This document shows positions 21,911 through 32,243 of a stretch of 64,000 nucleotides of DNA, piece after piece. Source of the DNA: Exophiala sp. HKRS030 (Eukaryota > Ascomycota > Eurotiomycetes > Chaetothyriales > Herpotrichiellaceae). How positions within the stretch are numbered: the first letter of the stretch is position 1; every line of letters starts with the position of its first letter. A program made the position numbers and the translations under genes. The stretch covers positions 2,108,001 to 2,172,000 of the forward strand of contig JAHWDD010000006.1 of NCBI GenBank assembly GCA_023897205.1. Reading direction: 5' to 3'. Under the pieces are notes generated by a model, which was not told the DNA's origin, did no database searches, and saw only the letters and a program-made list of their open reading frames with translations.

Positions 21911-22422
21911 AAGGAGACCTCAATTCAGTAATATAACTATTTGGTTATGTATCATTAGCGAGGGGAGTTGAATTGTGGCTATAGACCAGTGAAGTGACTG
22001 GAAGGGCCCTGAAGTTTCTCATTAGGAAGAATTGTACAGAGTAAATTCCGGCGGGTGTGCATGATCTTCACACAAGGCTGAGGATGGTTGAGTGATTGGT
22101 CAAATCTGGCGTTCTCCCTTACAAGGTACCATGGAATATCTGCCTGGTATTCACAAAACTTTTTGAGAATGCTTCCCCAACAGCTGAACTTACTGTCGCT
22201 CTGTCTCTTCGTTGAATTCGTGGACGAGATCTTCCGTGTCAAAATTATTTTCTCAGAAGATACACAGCCGTACCCTGGTAAAAGGCCTGTCTAATGTGAG
22301 AGTACCGTTCGGCGGGTCGAGTGAACAAGCCACGACGTGTATCGATATCACAACAGCCAAAAAGTCAAGACAGCCCGGGCCATTCTGAGAGATAAAAGTT
22401 CAGTCGTGTGAAGGACTTGCTG
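21911..22422. other. intergenic, CAP 3' end and metallophosphoesterase promoter
   Basis: About 0.5 kb with the CAP 3' untranslated region and the promoter of the next gene on the same strand. No distinct element was recognised. Confidence 0.35.
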
Positions 22423-23700
22423 ATGATGTCCAAACCAAAATCTCGAATGGTCAAAACACGCATCTTGATCATCTCCGACACCCACGCCGCCTTGCCCGAG
22501 CAGCAAGATGTTTCGGTGATACATCGAGGAGGAGCAAACGGCAACGACGACCACGACCACGACGCCGCAACGACACCCTATCAGACACCCTTCCACCCCC
22601 CGTTACCTTCGGCCGACGTTCTGATCCACGCGGGCGACCTGACCATGACGGGGTCGTTGATGGAACACGAGCGGGCCCTGGAGCTCCTCCAAGCCGTCGA
22701 CGCGCCCCTCAAGATCGTCATCCCGGGCAACCACGACCTGACGCTCGACAGGCCCTACTACGCGCGGCACCACGACCTGCACACCCGGTACGCGAGGTAC
22801 GGCGACGCCACGCTCGACGAGATCCAGGACATGTACTCCGGCCCCGAGGCTCGAGCCGCCGGGGTGAGGTACCTCGTCGAGGGCCTCGAGTCGTTCAGGC
22901 TCCAGAACGGAGCGAGGTTGAACGTTTACGCGAGTGCCTGGCAGCCGGAATTTTTCGACTGGGCGTTTGGGTATCCCAGGAATCGTGATCGGTTCAATCG
23001 CAGCGCAGCAGACGGCGACGGGACTTCAAAAAACAACCCTGCGAATCCTGTTCCGGACTTTGTCCGGGCCCACACGGAAGATGGTAAAGGTGAATGTGAA
23101 GACGGAGACGAAAGTGAAAATGTCCATGTCATGCTCACACACGGCCCTCCGATGGGGATATTGGACAAGGTGGCCCGGACCAGGGAGAGTGTAGGGTGTG
23201 AACACCTCCGAAGGGCAGTGGAGAGGTGTCGACCCAAGATCCATTGCTTCGGACACATTCATGAAGCTTGGGGCGCGGTGAGAAAGGCGTGGGATTTAGG
23301 TGGTACCCAAAACGCGGGTACGAGCACCGGAAGGTCAGTCGGCGATGATGTCGACGACGACGACGACGACAACAACGAGAAGGGAACGAGAGCGAGCGCC
23401 GCCACGAGTAGTGGTGGTAACCCAGACCAACCCCCAGGTCAATTCGACCCCATACGTAACCCGACGACAGTGTACACGTACGGCGACTACGGGACTACTG
23501 GACACGAGCACCCCGGCGAAACCCTCATTCAACCGGGCTCATATCAAGACCAAATCGGCAGGATGGCCGCATACGTCGACGCCACGGACCTCGAACACGG
23601 CAAGGAAACCGTCTTTGTGAATGCGAGCATAATGAATTTACGATACAGGGCCGTAAACGCACCTTGGCTGGTTGATGTAGAATTGCCCGTTGTGGAGTAG
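22423..23700 (+). CDS. calcineurin-like metallophosphoesterase
   Basis: A single exon encodes about 425 residues. All five metal-binding blocks of the superfamily are visible: DTH near the start (ILIISDTHAA), GDL (LIHAGDLTMTG), GNHD (VIPGNHDLTLD), THGP (VMLTHGPPMGILD) and GHIH (HCFGHIHEAWG). This order and spacing resemble the MPPED1/2-like phosphodiesterases that are common in fungi. The core is interrupted by low-complexity inserts: His/Asp-rich after the first block, and an Asp-repeat plus Ser/Thr/Gly stretch after the last block. The start is the ATG at 22423, two codons before MSKPKSRM; an in-frame GTG further upstream was not used. Natural substrate unknown; cyclic nucleotide activity is known for relatives. 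Confidence 0.88.
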   Translation: MMSKPKSRMVKTRILIISDTHAALPEQQDVSVIHRGGANGNDDHDHDAATTPYQTPFHPPLPSADVLIHAGDLTMTGSLMEHERALELLQAVDAPLKIVIPGNHDLTLDRPYYARHHDLHTRYARYGDATLDEIQDMYSGPEARAAGVRYLVEGLESFRLQNGARLNVYASAWQPEFFDWAFGYPRNRDRFNRSAADGDGTSKNNPANPVPDFVRAHTEDGKGECEDGDESENVHVMLTHGPPMGILDKVARTRESVGCEHLRRAVERCRPKIHCFGHIHEAWGAVRKAWDLGGTQNAGTSTGRSVGDDVDDDDDDNNEKGTRASAATSSGGNPDQPPGQFDPIRNPTTVYTYGDYGTTGHEHPGETLIQPGSYQDQIGRMAAYVDATDLEHGKETVFVNASIMNLRYRAVNAPWLVDVELPVVE

Positions 23701-24052
23701 ATGTCTAGTGAAGAGAGTGGTGCAAAAAGGGGGACACACAACACCAGAGGGCAACGCACAAAGGCATGGAAGTGAGAAAAGAGGCAACAAAAGTTTGCAC
23801 CTAGCCATCTCATTCGAAATATTAACTTGGCCCGTGGACCTGCGATCCTATAATAACCTAGAAAGTGTTTGACGTCTAGACGACGAGAAAAGACCTGAGC
23901 CCTCTTTTTCAAAACGCCAACCACCGAATGATCCGACTTCCAGACGGCTCACGTCGAGTAGAGACTGCGGATGTTTAGCACGGAGGGACTCAAAGACGAC
24001 TTTATGCAACGATAGCTCTGAACGGGTGATGGGTGAAAGGTGACAATAACTC
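23701..24052. other. intergenic, convergent 3' ends
   Basis: About 350 bases between stop codons of the metallophosphoesterase and RVS167. Nothing recognisable beyond 3' untranslated sequence. Confidence 0.35.
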
Positions 24053-25441
24053 TTAATGGTTCAGCCGTACGTAGTTCCCTTTGAATAGACAATCAGCATG
24101 TATTTCGAAACAGTTATCCAGATAATGGAGCCACTCACCGGGAAACTGGCCTTGCTTCCCATTCACACGGCCTGTCCACCATTCATTCTCATTCTGGGTT
24201 CTGGAAATAATCTCAATGAGGTCTCCAGTCATGAAACTCAGGTCTCCTTCAGCTTGAGCTTCATAATCGTACAGAGCTGTCACTGTTTCTGCGGCCGGAG
24301 CACCACTCAATCGACTTGGCTTGGGTTTTGGCGGAGGTGGCTTTCCCTTGGCCGCCGCGGCTGCCCCTAAGGCTGGACTACTGGGCATGCTGCTTGCTGA
24401 GCCAGCCGGGGAATATGGCGGAGGTGGATTTGCTACACCATCCTCAGGATTTGCCGTTCTTCTATACGAAGAGTAAGACGATTTCCCGGCTTCTGCCTCC
24501 TTGGCCTTTGCTGAGGAGCTGTATCTGGAGACCCCACGCTGAGTCTTGATGCCACCGGTTGCTTTGAAATGGACTATTGAGAGGGCCTCCGCTTGTTCTT
24601 GTACATCTCCTCGCTTCATTTCGAAAGCTTCCTCAATGTCCAAGGTCAGGTTGAAATAGCCAATGTTGATGGCCTGCATTTTTTCATGCAGGGTATAGAA
24701 GACGTTCAGTTGCATGTAGTAGAATGATTGGAAGAGGGGGCGGATGAACTCAGCTTCGAGGGCGAAGAGTTTGGGTAGTTCGTCCTTGAGAAGGTTGTTG
24801 AAGTATTCGTAATCCTGGGTAGCTTGCTCGACGTCGTTCTCGGCCTTGAACAGAGCCTTTTCGTCCTTTAACGTTTTGTCCTTCTTGTCTTGAAGCTTTT
24901 TCAGGGTGGCTCGATGACGGTCGTAGTCCAGTTGCTTGTGCTGACGCTTTACCGCCACCTTCCGGATGACCTTGATCACTTCCAATAACTGGTCGGCCGG
25001 GGCAATAACCCGTTGTTCGATCATTTCCAGCTCTGGTTTGAGTGTAGCTTGTAGTTCTCGCACGATGGCTTCATATTCTTCGCACGCCCGTATGCCTTCT
25101 GGGTTTCCTTCCGGTATGATCGAATTAGGATCTGACATGCGACCAGATATTGGCTTGTAGATTTCTTGGATGGCTTGAGAAAATTCGATCTGGTGGTTCA
25201 ACATGCCTATAAGTGGTCAGTACCTCATTAAAACAACATCGTGTCGTCCGTATATACCATTGATGGCGTCAAAGTACTTCTTGGACTCATCGTGCAGTTT
25301 CTTGGTTTCTGTCTCGAGCTCTGCAAAGCGTCGCTCAGCATCGATGTAGACAGCATCTTTAGTGTTGTCGCCGATATTAAAGCGCTGTTTGAACTGCTGT
25401 GGTGCACGGGTTATACTCTTGGTAAATCCTTTCACACTCAT
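24053..25441 (-). CDS. RVS167: BAR and SH3 domain protein of the Rvs167/Hob1 (amphiphysin) family
   Basis: Membrane-curving endocytosis protein of 425 residues. Minus-strand exons are 25441-25258, 25206-24139 and 24078-24053; introns are 51 and 60 bases. The first join gives [17 protein letters not shown] and the second restores the SH3 end [11 protein letters not shown], so both are well supported. The N-terminal BAR domain covers about residues 1-240 and opens with [17 protein letters not shown] Pro-rich linker follows with NPPPPYSP, which contains a PPxY motif, and [15 protein letters not shown]. The C-terminal SH3 domain (about 368-425) begins [10 protein letters not shown] and has the WW pair in ENEWWTG. 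The 26-base last exon is easily missed. The gene is divergent from NFS1. Confidence 0.95.
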
Positions 25442-26294
25442 TGTCTCTGGTCGATGTCTGTTCCTTCAATTGTGCGCCGCCTCTAGGATCCGCGTTGTTT
25501 TATTCTCGGTGGGAAGTCTAGACGGAAGGGTCAGAGACACTGTCGCTGAGTGATCAACGTCAACAGCTGAGGAGTAACCAGGTTTAATTATCTTGGTCGA
25601 GGTTGTGTGATCTGGATTGAACTCGTGACGGTGGTGGTGGTGGTGGTAGTGATAGACGAGAGAGAGATGGAGGGGTTGCAGTGGATTGGAGAAGGCTTGC
25701 GCAGGCCCGGAATACGTATAACAGTGCAATAGTAGGCACAGTGATGCCCAGCGGTGCCCAGTAAAGAGCTCGCCGAAAGAGCCGATGACGCACTGTGGCT
25801 AAGCTTGGACAGCCTGAGATGGCCAAGAAGGTGACCCAAGGCACTGGGCTCAAGTCAAGTCAATGAATTGGTTGTGGATGTCTATGGAATCATGTCACGA
25901 GTGTGTGAATCTATCGAGGCTCAAGATCTAAATATGTTCTACTGCACAGCATCACATCCGGAAGCCGGTGTCAGGCATGCTGTTTGTGTTCAGTTACTGG
26001 ACTGGCGTGCGACCCTGAATACGAGTACGAGCTGGGTAGGAGGGGGAAGCTGATTATGTCATCACCCCAACTCGGACTCGGTCTATTGCTGACGCGCCAT
26101 TGCCCTCGTAGACCGAACATTTTTCTCTTGTCTTATCAGATTAAACCCGCATTTTGCTGCTACTGCTTGCCTCATCCCAATCCTCATTTTCGCCATCCAC
26201 TCTCCATCATCCATCTCAACTTCTACACACAGCAACGAGCCCTCTTGTCCTTTACATCAACTATAGTCAGCTGGCCTGACATATCAACCTCACA
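25442..26294. promoter_or_regulatory. shared divergent promoter region, RVS167 and NFS1
   Basis: About 850 bases between the start codons. It includes a GGTGGTGGT microsatellite near 25630-25650 and a pyrimidine-rich NFS1 leader. No coding frame is convincing. Confidence 0.4.
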
Positions 26295-28031
26295 ATGTCT
26301 GGACCAGCCCTCGCCAGACAGGCTTGCAGAGTCTGCTCTAGACGACCATCAGCAAACATACTCGCTGCGCACCCCAGACCTATCATCGCCGCCCCAAGAC
26401 TCTACTCTCGCAACTATGTATCCCAGTCCAAGCCATCTCAAGCTCAGGTTGCGGATGTCGAATCCGCTATCAAAGCAGACCAGAAGAAGTTCATTCAAGA
26501 GAGTGGCAATCTACCCTCACAAACCAAGGTGCCTGGCACAGGAATTTCAGGGGACACGCTGATGAGCCCTGCTGCGGGCATCCTCAAGCAAGCTACAGTC
26601 ATGGACCAAGGTTCGCGGCCGATCTACCTTGATGCCCAAGCTACAACCCCTGTGGACCCGCGGGTTCTCGACGCTATGCTTCCTTTCCTGACCGGTCTTT
26701 ATGGAAACCCTCATTCACGAACACATGCTTATGGATGGGAAAGTGAGAAGGCGGCGGAACAAGCGAGAGAGCATATTGCAAAACTGATTGGCGCTGATCC
26801 GAAAGAGATCATCTTCACCAGCGGCGCCACCGAAAGTAACAATATGAGCATCAAAGGTGTGGCGCGATTCTTTGGGAGATCGGGCAAGAAGAAGCACATA
26901 ATTACCAGTCAGACTGAACACAAATGTGTGCTTGACAGCTGCAGACATTTGCAGGACGAAGGATTCGAAGTCACGTATCTGCCAGTCAATTCGAACGGCT
27001 TAATCGAAATGCAGCAATTGGAAGATGCCATCAGACCTGAGACTGCTTTGGTCAGCATCATGACTGTCAACAATGAAATTGGGGTTATTCAACCAGTTGA
27101 AGAAATTGGGCAGCTATGCCGGAAGAAGAAGGTGTATTTCCATACCGATGCCGCTCAGGCGGTCGGCAAAATTCCAATCGATGTCAACAAATGGAATGTC
27201 GACCTGATGTCCATTTCCAGCCACAAAATCTATGGACCTAAGGGTATTGGAGCCTGTTATGTCAGAAGACGGCCTCGTGTCAGACTCGACCCTATCATCA
27301 GCGGTGGTGGTCAAGAGCGAGGTCTTCGGAGCGGAACTCTTGCACCGCACCTTGTGGTTGGCTTTGGTGAAGCTTGCCGAATTGCCAAAGAAGAGATGGA
27401 GGTAAGTCAATTATCTTTTCTTACTGTTTTCATTCGAAAATTTTTTCATGATTACATCAATGCTTTAAAGAAACATGCTTGGATTTTCTGAAGTGTTTGA
27501 CCGCACCTTGATTGTGAAAGCAGGGGTTCTGATTTTTTTCGCACTTTCACCTACCAATATTTACAAGTCCTCTCTTTCGATGAATGGCTAGCTAATTCGC
27601 CAATATAGTATGACTCGAAGCGGATCTCCTTTTTGTCAAAACGACTCACTGACGGCTTACTCTCCCTGGAACACACTTCACTCAATGGTGATCCCACTCG
27701 GCGCTACCCTGGCTGTGTCAATGTTTCCTTTGCATACGTCGAAGGAGAGTCGTTGTTGATGGCACTGAAGGATATTGCGTTGTCGTCTGGCAGTGCTTGT
27801 ACTTCTGCATCGCTTGAGCCAAGTTACGTCCTGAGAGCATTGGGCAATAGTGATGAAAGTGCGCACAGCAGTATTCGCTTTGGTATCGGACGATTCACCA
27901 CGACGAGCGAAATCGATTATGTCCTCAAGGCTGTTCGCGAACGAGTCACTTTCCTGAGAGAATTGAGTCCTCTCTGGGAACTTGTCCAGGAAGGTATTGA
28001 TTTGAACACGATCGAGTGGAGTCAACATTAG
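26295..28031 (+). CDS. NFS1: mitochondrial cysteine desulfurase Nfs1
   Basis: PLP-dependent enzyme that takes sulfur from cysteine for iron-sulfur cluster assembly on the Isu scaffold; also supplies tRNA thiolation. 509 residues. Exons are 26295-27401 and 27609-28031; the 207-base intron has a GTAAGT donor and the join reads KEEMEYDSKRIS. The first 45 residues are Arg-rich, lack acidic residues and suit a mitochondrial presequence ([19 protein letters not shown]). The cofactor Lys311 is in [10 protein letters not shown], and the persulfide-forming Cys433 lies in the loop [13 protein letters not shown]. The substrate block [13 protein letters not shown] is intact. Essential in known fungi. Confidence 0.97.
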
Positions 28032-28199
28032 TCCTCACCGACATGTGGAAAGAAAGCAACAATTATGAGGTGCAAGTGTATATCATGGGGATTTCTTGGG
28101 CATTTGTAACAGTTATTAGGGGGCCCTCTTGTCCTCTGTACCAGTCTTTACTACCCCAGCCACGGCATTGTCAGTGCAAATGATATGACGAAGCCTCGA

Positions 28200-29493
28200 C
28201 TACAAGTGTGCAGTTCTGGTAGGATCCTTGAGTCCGTAGCCTCGAATCATATTCTTGATACCCCGTCCGTGTTTGGTTTCTTCCCACGCGTCGGTCGTTT
28301 GTTCAAAGTCGAAAATTTTCGTGATGAGGCTCTTGAGCGGGAATGCACCGCTCTCAAGCACGTCCGTGGCCACGCGGAAGTCTCCAGTGTTGTACCTGAA
28401 GGCGCCGTGCATGTGCAACTCCTTTTCGCTCATGGTCACGATGGGGAAGTTGATGACGGGCTTACCGAGACCCGTCTGCACGAAGGATCCTCCCGGGCGA
28501 AGGACGTGGATGGCGGTGTTGATGGAACTCTCCGCGCCCGATGCTTCGATGACGGCGTCGGCGCCCAGTCCCAAATCGTTTTCTTCGACGATGCGGGCCG
28601 CATTTTGTTCCGCTGATGCGTTCGTGTCCGGCTTGAACGTCGTGACCGACTCGTCGAAGAAGCGTCGTGCAAACTCGAGTTTGTGGTCGAGGATGTCGAC
28701 GAGGACGAGCTTTTTCGCCCCGAACGTCCTCGCCACGGCGCCACAGACCAACCCGATGGTCCCGGACCCGAAGACCACCACGCTCTGGCCCGGCTTGACG
28801 TCGACCATGCGCACCGCGTGGGCGGCCACGGCGAGAGGTTCCGCGAGTACCCCTTCCTGCAGGCCCACGGTCGCGGGGAGCCTGTAGCAAAAGTCGGCCG
28901 GGATCTTGTAGTACTTGGTCAGGCAGCCGGGGGTGTCGGGCGGACAGGCGGCGAACTTCATCGACGGGCACAGGTTGTAGACACCCTCTTTGCATCGGGG
29001 GCACGCGCGGCATGGCCGGCCCGGCTCGATGGCCACGTTGTCCCCCGGCTTGACGTGTGTGACTGCCTGCCCGACGGCGTGGATGGTGCCGGACGCTTCG
29101 TGGCCCATGACCAGTGGGAGCGTCTCGGAGACATATTTACCGTTGATGCCTCCGTGGTTCCAGAAATGGACCTAGGGCGGGGGTAGACATGTGTGAGTGC
29201 GTGTGTGTTGAGTGTGGTGAGTTGTGAAACCCGTGCGGGTCATGATGTTTGATGCGTGGGATCGTAGGATCCAGGCAAAAGGGTTGGTTGTATCTCACTC
29301 ACATCACTTCCACAGACGCCTACATACTTGATCCTCACAATCGCATCTGTCGGTTCGGTGATGGTGGGTTCAGGAGTGTCTTCAATGCGAGCTTCGCCTG
29401 GTCCGTACAGAAAGACCGAGGGATTCTGGAATAAGGTAGTGTCAACATGTTTCCGGAAAATCCATCGGTTATGCCTACACTTGACGATGTCAT
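28200..29493 (-). CDS. zinc-dependent polyol dehydrogenase (xylitol/sorbitol type), NAD-dependent
   Basis: Medium-chain dehydrogenase of 369 residues likely oxidising a polyol such as xylitol or sorbitol to the ketose in the cytosol. Minus-strand exons are 29493-29479, 29425-29303 and 29171-28200; introns are 53 and 131 bases. The first exon has only five codons and gives MTSSSNPSVFLYGPGEARIE, the normal family start. Catalytic zinc ligands are Cys43 (GVCGSDVHFW), His70 and Glu71 (MGHEASG), with Glu156. Structural zinc cysteines are 100, 103, 106 and 114. The Rossmann motif is GSGTIG (180-185), and Asp204 after the second strand favours NAD over NADP. The C-terminus is RTAHL, a possible weak peroxisomal signal. 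It is divergent from a Zn2Cys6 factor. Xylitol and arabinitol enzymes are hard to separate by eye. Confidence 0.92.
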
Positions 29494-30225
29494 TGTGTCG
29501 ATGTTAAACTCTCTCGATGCCACTCAATCAGGAGGTCTCGTCGAGTGAGAATGATCACGAGAAAGCTCCGGTCCCAAGGTCGTTCTCTTGAGAAGATGAG
29601 GATGAGACATGATTCCAGACACTTTGTATCACACAATGTTGTTTTATATCGTGTTGCTAACACAAGGCGCCCACTGCGTCTTATGATCAACAGGCTGCAT
29701 ATGAGGATGCGGGCCAAGTCATGACCATCGGTGTCGATTGGCCTGTCAGTGAACTGTTCTATGCAATGGATCATCACACACATCCACGATCTTTGCAGTA
29801 GTTGGTAGTTGCGGGGAGATTTCCCCTTTAGGGATTTTGTCGGGCCAAGTTTCGCCGTTACATCTGAATTTTCCCGCTGATATACGGCACGACCAGTCGA
29901 CTACCACCACCACCACTGTCTCTTCTGCCACGAAATACTTCGTCACAACTACCCTAACCCCGTCTCCCTCCTTTCTTACTATCGATTGACTTAGTCCAAA
30001 GCTATCAGAAATACGCGTACGCCTCTATCTAATCCACTACGGTATTGTCGACGATTCTAGAAATACTTCCGGCCCCATTCCATTGAGTTATATGGGGTAC
30101 TCCACGTTGATGATGATATCTCCATGAGAAACACTCGATAAGAATACATGTGATATCGAGATCTATCTGCTCCTTGGAGAATTGAGATATTTGCCAGTTT
30201 AGAACACGACGGGTTCCGCCCAGCC
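29494..30225. promoter_or_regulatory. shared divergent promoter region, polyol dehydrogenase and Zn2Cys6 regulator
   Basis: About 730 bases between the start codons. GCGGGG at 29811-29816 fits the SYGGRG consensus of the carbon-catabolite repressor CreA. CGG and CCG triplets, the half-sites of zinc-cluster factors, occur but without an obvious repeat. The TF side has a short leader before ATG 30226. Confidence 0.45.
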
Positions 30226-32243
30226 ATGGAAAGTCCTTCGCCAGACAACTCTGAAACAGACCGGAAGAGTGCAACAGTGTGTCTTTTGTGCAGGTAAGAG
30301 ACAATCCCCGATATTGTGGGAGGAGTGTCTTCTTGCGTAAGAAACGATGTTAAAGGTGTCTCGTTAGACAACGAAAGACGAAATGCGATCGCATCCTGCC
30401 CAGATGTGGGTTCTGTGTCAAGGCAAGAGTAGAGTGCCAATATGCGACGAGAAAGAAACGAGGTCTCCGGGCTGGCTATGTGTCTCAACTCGAGACTAGA
30501 ATAGGTATGTCGTTGTTGATCTTGAATCTTCTGGGGGTTATGGTGTGTTCTTGGACATCCGACTGATTCGTACCAGACTCACTTGAAGAACAACTCGCTA
30601 GCATCAAACAGCAGCGAGAACAACAACAGCGGCCGCCCTCACTCGAATTCGCCGTAGCAGCCATGCCGGTATCGACGCCAACCCTGACGCCGACACCGAT
30701 ACAAGTGCCACCACTCGCCACACCGACACCAGATGCAACGCACATGACACCCACGTTGGCATCGCAACATCCACCATTTGCATCCCCGGCCGTTTCGATC
30801 TCTAGCACGATCCAACATCAACTGTACAAACACAGTGACTCTGACGCCGCGGTGGCTGACCTTTCCACCTTTCCACACGAGTACATGCACACTCTTGTGG
30901 ACCTTTGGTTCAAAGAGAGCCAACCTTGGGTTCCGATCCTGAGTCGGAACTACATACAAGCGGCACTCGAAGACCTACCTCACCCACTGACGTACATCCC
31001 CGACGTGGTCTTGAAGGCCGTGATAGCCCTCCAGGTCAACTACTCCAGTCAAGCCATCTGTCTGGGTTACCACGGCCGACTCCGACTCTCGCAGTACCTA
31101 CGCTCACAGGTGATCAACGAAGCGTTCTCCAAACCGTCACTCACCTCGCTCCAGGCCCTCCTGATCATCGCCATTCTCGACTACGGAAGCGACAACATTC
31201 CCAGCACGTTCTCGCTGCTTTCCGTGTGCAGACGCATGTGCGAAAACATCGGCCTGTTCCGCAAACTGCTCAACCAGATGGCCATGCAGTCGCCGGCCCA
31301 GATAGGACCGCCCGCGGTGGGGTCGAACACGGGCGACGAGTTGGCCATCCCCTTGACGTGGGCGTCGCTCGCGCTCGACGCCGTGTCGACGCTGGGGATC
31401 TCGTGGCGCGACGTGTCGGCCGCCTTGGTCGACCACCTGGCCAGCGTGGCGTCCGTGTCCACGCCGGACCTGCGGGACAGTTTCAGGACGCACACTCACC
31501 TGTGCGCCATCGGACTGCAACCCCTGCACGCCTTCATCCACGAGCACGAGAAGGGCATGTACGACGGACGCGTGGCCGACGCGTACGCCACGTGCGACGA
31601 CATCTACAACAACCTGATGACCTACGTGCGGAGTCACCAGAACAGCACGCACTACACGCTCCTCGCGGACGGCGTGATCGACTTTGACCCGAACCTCGTG
31701 TTGACCGTGATACTGGCCCACTCGAGCGTGGTCCTGGCCTACTCTCGTCTCGTCGAGTTCCACGGCGGTGACGATCCGGGGGCCGCCGCCGACGCGGGGG
31801 TGCCACTCCGCCGGTGTCTCCAGGCGTGCGAGGGCATCGTCGTCGCGCTGAGAAGCATCTCGGACGCCGACGCCGAGTTGAGTTCACCCCTCCTGGTCGG
31901 CGTCTTGTTCTGCGCGGCGAGGTTCAAACTCATCGCCTACCGGGCCATGGACACGAGCCGGGAGCCAATGTTCGACTGGCTCATGCATTCGATCAACATG
32001 TGCGGCAGACGTTGGGCGGTGGCGAGGAGGCACGACATCGTGCTGCGTGCCGCCATTGTGGAACTGGATTGGGCATCGGCGACGGCGAACACGGGTACCC
32101 AGAGCATCATACCGGCGCAGGTCCCCTCCAATTTTTGGGATATCAAAAGAACCCACTTGGACATTTCGGAGGAATTGAAGGAGTGGGTAGATGGGTATAA
32201 GCATGCATTGTACGTCGGGGCATTGAATGGACCTTATGCTTGA
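30226..32243 (+). CDS. Zn2Cys6 transcription factor
   Basis: Zinc-cluster regulator of 623 residues. Exons are 30226-30293, 30368-30504 and 30577-32243, with introns of 74 and 72 bases; the first intron splits the DNA-binding domain. Joined, the cluster reads C-x2-C-x6-C-x6-C-x2-C-x6-C starting at residue 19 (CLLCRQRKTKC, then DRILPRCGFC). A basic linker RKKRGLRAGYVSQLE and a coiled coil for dimerisation (TRIDSLEEQLASIK) follow. A Thr/Pro-rich spacer precedes the fungal transcription factor domain from about residue 170 (HTLVDLWFKESQPWVPIL). The third exon is notably GC-rich. Placement opposite a polyol dehydrogenase suggests it may control that gene, but this is inferred from position only. 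Confidence 0.9.

Noticed and set aside
28683..29186. Long open frames on the opposite strand of the polyol dehydrogenase
   Set aside because: They come from the high third-position GC of the dehydrogenase gene, and their composition (Arg/Gly/His-rich) is that of antisense shadows.
30905..31687. 260-codon second frame inside the Zn2Cys6 factor gene
   Set aside because: It is a GC-rich shadow frame of a clear transcription factor domain, with no recognisable motif.
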